Source: Bacillota bacterium (GTDB lineage: Bacteria; Bacillota_I; Bacilli_A; Erysipelotrichales; Erysipelotrichaceae). From it: a DNA stretch of 7,497 nucleotides. The stretch spans positions 1 through 7,497 of the forward strand of contig JAEWGY010000110.1 in NCBI GenBank assembly GCA_023388035.1, given 5' to 3'. Position numbers and translations under genes: made by a program. Shown piece after piece: positions 6,797 through 7,497 of the stretch (position 1 is the first letter of the stretch; the number at the start of each line of letters is the position of its first letter). The notes below the pieces were generated by a model, which did not search any database, was not told the origin of the DNA, and saw nothing but the letters and a program-made list of their open reading frames with translations.

Positions 6797-7497
6797 GCTT
6801 TTCTTACCATATAATGTTTTTTAAGAGCAAATGGTACCTTTAATTTTAAGATTTGCTTAGGCTTATTCGCAATCATTACCATATTACCCTCTTCATCAAT
6901 TAATTCTTCACAGATAAACTTGCTATTATCAAGATCTGGTCCAAAGACTTCTAAACTTTCATTTAAGGTGAAATGATTACGCACTTCAATCAGTGCATAG
7001 CCATCATCATAATCTAGGACATAAGCAACATAATTATGATTAACCCCTGCCCCATTAACACCGAATAATTGTCTATCTTCATTTGCGTTATTACTTAAAA
7101 AACCATCACTAGCTTCACGATTTTCTGCCTTTGCAAGTTCACTATCAAAATATTCAAGTAAGTCATCATTAATTTCTTCACCCTTTTCAATTAAATCAAT
7201 CAATTTACGATAAGTTCTTACCACCTGAGCAATATAATAATCAGACTTCATCCTACCTTCTATTTTAAGAGAAGTTACTTTAGCTTTAACTAAGCATTCA
7301 ATGAATCTTATGGCTTTTAAATCTTTTGCAGACATCGAGAAATCAACTTGTTCATCAGAAATTTTCTCATCACCTTTAAAAATAGCATATTTCCAGCGAC
7401 AAGACTGAGCACATCCTCCTCTATTAGCATCACGCAGTGCCATGCGATTTGATAAGGTACAACGACCAGAATAATTAGAACACATACCACCGTGAAT
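6793..7497 (-). CDS. Peptidase U32 family protein, TrhP/YrrO-like tRNA hydroxylation factor (5' part off window)
   Basis: The frame is open to the window edge: 234 codons and a TGA are visible, and the four codons before the first ATG (I-H-G-G) already belong to the family signature. So the gene starts beyond 7497 and the ATG at 7485 is internal. The visible start HGGMCSNYSGRCTLSNR matches the U32 signature (HGxxCxxxSGxCxLS). NRGGCAQSCR follows, giving four cysteines (visible residues 6, 13, 29, 33) that could hold a metal or Fe-S centre. SMSAKDL and SLKIEGRMKS (76-85) are further hallmarks. The last 80 residues form the small beta-rich U32 C-terminal domain. Although named peptidase, this group (YrrO in Bacillus, TrhP in E. 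coli) is needed to make 5-hydroxyuridine at tRNA position 34 from prephenate. Usual length is 400-450, so some 165-200 residues are missing. Confidence 0.92.
   Translation of the reverse strand: MHGGMCSNYSGRCTLSNRMALRDANRGGCAQSCRWKYAIFKGDEKISDEQVDFSMSAKDLKAIRFIECLVKAKVTSLKIEGRMKSDYYIAQVVRTYRKLIDLIEKGEEINDDLLEYFDSELAKAENREASDGFLSNNANEDRQLFGVNGAGVNHNYVAYVLDYDDGYALIEVRNHFTLNESLEVFGPDLDNSKFICEELIDEEGNMVMIANKPKQILKLKVPFALKKHYMVRKA

Noticed and set aside
6793..7485. A complete 230-codon gene starting at the ATG at 7485
   Set aside because: The codons upstream (7486-7497) encode I-H-G-G, continuing the U32 signature without a stop. The ATG is an internal Met, and the gene is truncated by the window edge.
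1..7497. CRISPR array, tRNA/rRNA genes, insertion sequence or phage genes
   Set aside because: No regularly spaced direct repeats, tRNA-like cloverleaf, terminal inverted repeats or transposase motifs were seen by eye. The window is filled by four coding frames apart from 105 bases.

Overview
This window comes from a low-G+C, Gram-positive type bacterium (Firmicutes/Bacillota, perhaps Erysipelotrichia, Tissierellia or a relative). I infer this from four things: the AT-rich composition (roughly 30% G+C by eye), heavy use of TTA and AAA codons, strong AGGAGA/GGTGA ribosome binding sites, and an LPXTG-type sortase signal. The standard genetic code fits: Trp is TGG and every inferred stop is TAA or TGA. 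All four genes lie on the minus strand, so the text runs in the direction of transcription, from high to low coordinates.

Positions 7497-5422 hold the end of an operon of three overlapping genes that look like RNA-modification functions. The first is the C-terminal part of a U32 'peptidase' of the TrhP/YrrO type, cut by the window edge. It overlaps by 4 bp (ATGA) a TrmH/SpoU-family methyltransferase. That gene in turn overlaps by 32 bp a second, quite different TrmH/SpoU-family protein. A hairpin followed by a T-rich run at 5392-5361 is a credible intrinsic terminator for the operon.

Positions 5343-1 hold a separate transcription unit. A TATAAT box at 5343-5338 and an AGGAGA site at 5326-5321 precede one uninterrupted reading frame of at least 1772 codons, which runs off the left edge. 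It encodes a very large secreted, wall-anchored glycoside hydrolase family 20 enzyme. The order of parts is: signal peptide, acidic linker, two tandem F5/8 type C (CBM32-like) modules, an Ig-like module, the GH20 auxiliary and catalytic domains, a LamG-like region, a third F5/8 type C module, several beta-rich modules including a Listeria-Bacteroides type repeat, an Asn/Pro linker, and LPDTG with the start of a hydrophobic segment. The variant catalytic motifs recall lacto-N-biosidase-like GH20 enzymes, which would suit host glycan or mucin foraging.

The operon (housekeeping RNA modification) and the hydrolase (host or diet glycan degradation) look unrelated apart from sharing a strand and a 105-bp junction. 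I see no RNA gene, insertion sequence, CRISPR array or phage-like gene. I did not find convincing evidence of a wholly new system. The most unusual points are the divergent SpoU protein that lacks the usual motif 1 arginine, and the architecture and motif variants of the GH20 enzyme.
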